Part shown: one piece after another, positions 5,624-7,847 of the stretch
Numbering within the stretch: the stretch's first letter is position 1
Layout: every line of letters begins with the position of its first letter
Source: an uncultured Clostridium sp.
GTDB taxonomy: Bacteria > Bacillota > Clostridia > UBA1212 > UBA1255
Assembly (NCBI GenBank): GCA_900555605.1
Contig: USLW01000086.1
Span: 1-7,847, forward strand
DNA length: 7,847 nucleotides
Direction of reading: 5' to 3'
The notes under the pieces: model-generated
Seen by the model: only the letters and a program-made list of their open reading frames with translations
Told to the model about the DNA's origin: nothing
The model's database searches: none
Made by a program: the position numbers and the translations under genes

Positions 5624-6703
5624 ATGAAATCGTTTTTTAAAAAAACAAATTATTTGCTGAAAAGAACGCTTTATGTGATTCTGCTGTGCTGTATGGTCCT
5701 GTTAGCTGCCGTTTCTGTTATCCTCTTATTATCCAGAGGGCAGACGACGGAAACCGTCGGGACAGTTTACACGCCCCCCGCCGCAGGTTCGGAAACCGCG
5801 GGGGCTTTTACCACTGCGCCTGTGCAGACGCCGCCTCTTACTGCGGGGACTCCGTTTCCGCAGCAAACGGAAGGAATACAGACGTCGGGCCCTTCAAAAA
5901 CGCCGCCCACTGCTGCGCCCGAAGAAACGCAAATCGCGCCCACTGCCGTGCCTGCCTCTCCCACTGTTCCGCCCCAAAACAGCGAAAACTTTGATTACAG
6001 TGTGCTGAACGGAAAGGATACCACGCGAAATTATTTATATCTATCCCCGGACTCGGGCTTTGCGGTTCCTGCCCAGGCTGCTGCGTGGATGGAGCAGTAC
6101 CGTTTTATCGCAAAAGGCAATCCAACGGAAAAAACGGTATATCTCACGTTTAATATTGATGTGGAATATGGTTTTACTTTATACCTGTTGGATCAGCTGA
6201 AAGCGGAAGGCATAAAAGCCACCTTTTTTGCCTCCGGGGATTATATCGCAGATCCGGACAATGCTGAAATCATCAAGCGGATCATTTCCGAAGGCCACCT
6301 GCTTGCCAGTCACGGCAATCGCCATGCACTCTATACAAGCTTAGAGCCGCAGCAAGTCGTACAATATATTTCACAGGTGGAAAAACGATACGAGAAAGCA
6401 TTCGGCCAGCGCCGTGCCATTTCCTATTACAGGCCTCCCTACGGCTATTACAGCGAACGGGACCTATGTATTGCAACTGAGCTGGGGGTTACCACAGTCC
6501 TTTTCAGCTACGCATACCAGGACTATACGGATAAGCTCCACGGTCACGATTACGTCGTAGGCGAGCTGATCTCCAATCTGCATAACGGCGCAATCTATCA
6601 GCTCCATACAAAAACGGGAGAAAACGCCGAGGCACTGCCGGATTTTGTCCGCCAGGCAGCTGCGCTCGGGTATCGGTTCGGCCGCGTGGATGAGATCCGG
6701 TAA
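5624..6703 (+). CDS. Membrane-anchored PdaA-like polysaccharide deacetylase (NodB family)
   Basis: From ATG 5624 the protein has 359 residues. A basic N-terminus and one membrane segment (about 15-36) are followed by a Pro/Thr-rich spacer to about residue 120 (PTAAP, PTAVP, PTVPP), which holds the C-terminal NodB domain outside the membrane. The domain aligns with Bacillus PdaA, which deacetylates peptidoglycan muramic acid during cortex delta-lactam formation. Landmarks are YLTF at 173-176, ATFFASGDYI (199-208), HGNRH (230-234), RPPYGYYSER (270-279), QLHTKTGENAEAL (326-338) and a final GYRFGRVDEI. The HxxxH pair, RPPYG and LHT motifs are intact. Motif 1 is altered: where PdaA has TFDNG this reads TFNID, so Asn177 replaces the usual catalytic Asp, with Asp179 nearby. 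It may be a divergent enzyme, an inactive binder, or one using Asp179. Peptidoglycan is the likely substrate but is not certain. Confidence 0.88.
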   Translation: MKSFFKKTNYLLKRTLYVILLCCMVLLAAVSVILLLSRGQTTETVGTVYTPPAAGSETAGAFTTAPVQTPPLTAGTPFPQQTEGIQTSGPSKTPPTAAPEETQIAPTAVPASPTVPPQNSENFDYSVLNGKDTTRNYLYLSPDSGFAVPAQAAAWMEQYRFIAKGNPTEKTVYLTFNIDVEYGFTLYLLDQLKAEGIKATFFASGDYIADPDNAEIIKRIISEGHLLASHGNRHALYTSLEPQQVVQYISQVEKRYEKAFGQRRAISYYRPPYGYYSERDLCIATELGVTTVLFSYAYQDYTDKLHGHDYVVGELISNLHNGAIYQLHTKTGENAEALPDFVRQAAALGYRFGRVDEIR

Positions 6704-6722
6704 AAAGATATGCTCCGTACAG

Positions 6723-6751
6723 TTGCAATCACGCGTCCTCTATGGTATAAC
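6723..6751 (+). promoter_or_regulatory. Sigma-A promoter of the MATE gene
   Basis: TTGCAA (6723-6728) and TATAAC (6746-6751) are 17 nt apart, with TG at 6743-6744 forming an extended -10. The expected start near 6758 leaves a leader of about 84 nt. No terminator separates this gene from the deacetylase, so some read-through is also possible. Confidence 0.65.
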
Positions 6752-6757
6752 ATCTGA

Positions 6758-6818
6758 GCGCGTTTTGCGTATATTACAAAATACGCCGCACATACCGGAA
6801 GTCCCAGCATATGCGGCG
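6758..6818 (+). promoter_or_regulatory. Two overlapping stem-loops in the MATE leader
   Basis: The first stem pairs GCGCGTTTTG (6758-6767) with CAAAATACGC (6777-6786): eight Watson-Crick pairs, one wobble and one mismatch around a 9-base loop. The second pairs CGCCGCA (6784-6790) with TGCGGCG (6812-6818). They share bases 6784-6786, so both cannot form fully at once. Neither is followed by a T tract. The first also sits at the transcription start, so it may instead be a DNA operator. No known riboswitch class was recognised. Confidence 0.4.
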
Positions 6819-6841
6819 CACACAGATCGGAATCCATAGAC

Positions 6842-7777
6842 ATGATAAAGCTTGTAAGAGAAAAATCCTTTTATACCAGCATTGCTGCCATTGCGTTGCC
6901 CATCGCCCTGCAGAATCTGATTACATTTTCCGTCAATCTGGCAGATACCATCATGCTGGGCCGGGCAGATAAGACGGAGGTATTGCTTTCTGCCTCCTCG
7001 CTGGCAAATCAGCCCTTTTTTATTTTATCTCTCGTCTGCTTCGGCCTGGCCGGGGCTGCCACCGTGCTCAGCGCGCAATATTGGGGAAAGCGCGATGTAA
7101 AAACAATCCGGACAATCTTCTCCATGATTCTGAAAGCTGCCTTTTTTGCATCGCTCATATTCGGACTTACGGTGCTTCTGGTCCCGGAGCAGGTGATGAA
7201 GCTGTATACCACGGATCCGGCTAAAATAGCCGCGGGCTGTGAATATCTGCGGATTATCGGTTTTTCATATATCCTTTTCGCGCTCAGCAATACCATGATC
7301 TGTCTACTGCGCTGTTTAGAAATCGTAAAGATTTCCGTGGTGGTCAACGTTCTTTCTCTGCTGACAAATATATTTCTGAACTGGGTTCTGATCTTCGGCC
7401 ATCTCGGCGCGCCGGCCATGGGAATCCGGGGCGCGGCCATTGCAACGCTCTGCGCCCGGCTGGTTGAGTTCATTGTAACCTTTATTTATGTATTTCTGAT
7501 TGATAAACGGCTCTCCTTCCGTCCCCGCCATATTTTAAAATTCGATAGGCTTCTGGCAAAAGATCTGGTTCGATACGGAACCCCCGTATTCATTAATGAG
7601 GTCATCTGGTCCCTCGGCATTACGCTTCAGGCAGCGCTGCTGGGACATATCACCTACTCTGCCGGCGACCCGGTAGCAGCAAACTCCATCGCTTCTATGG
7701 TGCAGCAGCTGGCTACGATCGTGATATTCGGCATTGCCAATGCAGCTGCGGTGGTGGTAGGCAAAAACAAGGTCTAA
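6842..7777 (+). pseudogene. MATE-family efflux transporter, truncated after 311 codons
   Basis: The protein belongs to the MATE (NorM/DinF-like) family of Na+- or H+-coupled drug and metabolite exporters of the inner membrane. The N-lobe of six membrane segments is complete, including the signature stretch NIFLNWVLIFGHLGAPAMG (177-195) and IRGAAIATLCARLVEF. The second lobe starts (RYGTPVFINEVIWSLG) and reaches GIANAAAVVVGK, normally followed by I-G-x-G and about 140 more residues. Here it reads KNKV and stops. The three forward frames beyond this point give no MATE-like sequence, so a single-base frameshift does not explain the loss. It may be a genuine broken gene or an assembly breakpoint near a contig end. 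The start ATG 6842 has only a weak ribosome-binding site (GGA 12 or more nt upstream). It has its own promoter, so any link to the deacetylase is only by position. Confidence 0.75.
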
Positions 7778-7847
7778 GGCATCATCAGCTCCAAACCCAT
7801 TCATCTGATCGACCGGGACCATCGGGATGACCCCATCAAAGCGGCGG
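7778..7847. other. Terminal segment unlike the MATE gene
   Basis: These 70 bases follow the premature MATE stop. The in-frame reading is polar (for example LIDRDHRDDPIK) and not membrane-like. The other two forward frames contain stops. On the minus strand one frame is open from the right edge (FDGVIPMVPVDQMNGFGADD) and continues antisense to MATE. Nothing was recognised, and the segment is too short to assign. Confidence 0.4.

Noticed and set aside
5767..5964. Minus-strand Gly/Ala/Val-rich frame opposite the deacetylase spacer
   Set aside because: It is the complement of the GC-rich Pro/Thr linker; such repeats open antisense frames by composition alone.
7535..7847. Minus-strand frame entering from the right edge
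   Set aside because: Most of it is the exact codon-phase complement of the MATE gene. Only the last ~75 bases could belong to another gene, too little to call.

Overview
The window reads as a Bacillota (probably Clostridia, gut or rumen type) chromosomal fragment of roughly balanced base composition. The signs are purine-rich Shine-Dalgarno sites, sigma-A promoters with TGn-extended -10 boxes, a Gram-positive wall-sorting tail, and a PdaA-like peptidoglycan deacetylase. No tRNA, rRNA, CRISPR array or transposase was seen. Genes run off or break at both ends, so the piece may be a whole short contig.

Left part (1-3392, minus strand): two genes read leftward, an 81-base gap apart, and look co-transcribed. 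The first (2634-3392) is a small secreted protein: signal peptide, one LamG domain and a C-terminal tail resembling a sortase signal (NTHTGD, hydrophobic segment, KR). The second (1-2552, open at the left edge) is a large secreted enzyme: signal peptide, a LamG domain about 60% identical to the first, then a DUF2961/GH172 glycosidase domain. GH172 enzymes known so far act on fructofuranose- and D-arabinofuranose-containing glycans.

Middle (3393-5485): a 287-base divergent promoter region holds a strong plus-strand promoter, a candidate minus-strand -10 box, and a 15-bp hairpin that looks like a leftward terminator although no gene precedes it on that strand. The plus-strand gene at 3680-5398 is a compact GH78-like (alpha-L-rhamnosidase family) protein with no signal peptide, followed by a terminator. 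A reasonable model is surface capture by the anchored LamG protein, extracellular cleavage by LamG-GH172, and intracellular trimming by the GH78-like enzyme. No transporter for the products is in view.

Right part (5486-7847, plus strand): a membrane-anchored PdaA-like polysaccharide deacetylase (5624-6703) with a Pro/Thr-rich spacer and an altered NodB motif 1, expressed from its own strong promoter flanked by two dyads. After it comes a MATE-family efflux gene (6842-7777) with its own promoter and a structured leader. The MATE frame stops after 311 codons, about 140 short of the family length. The last ~70 bases match no MATE continuation in any frame, suggesting a rearrangement or an assembly breakpoint.
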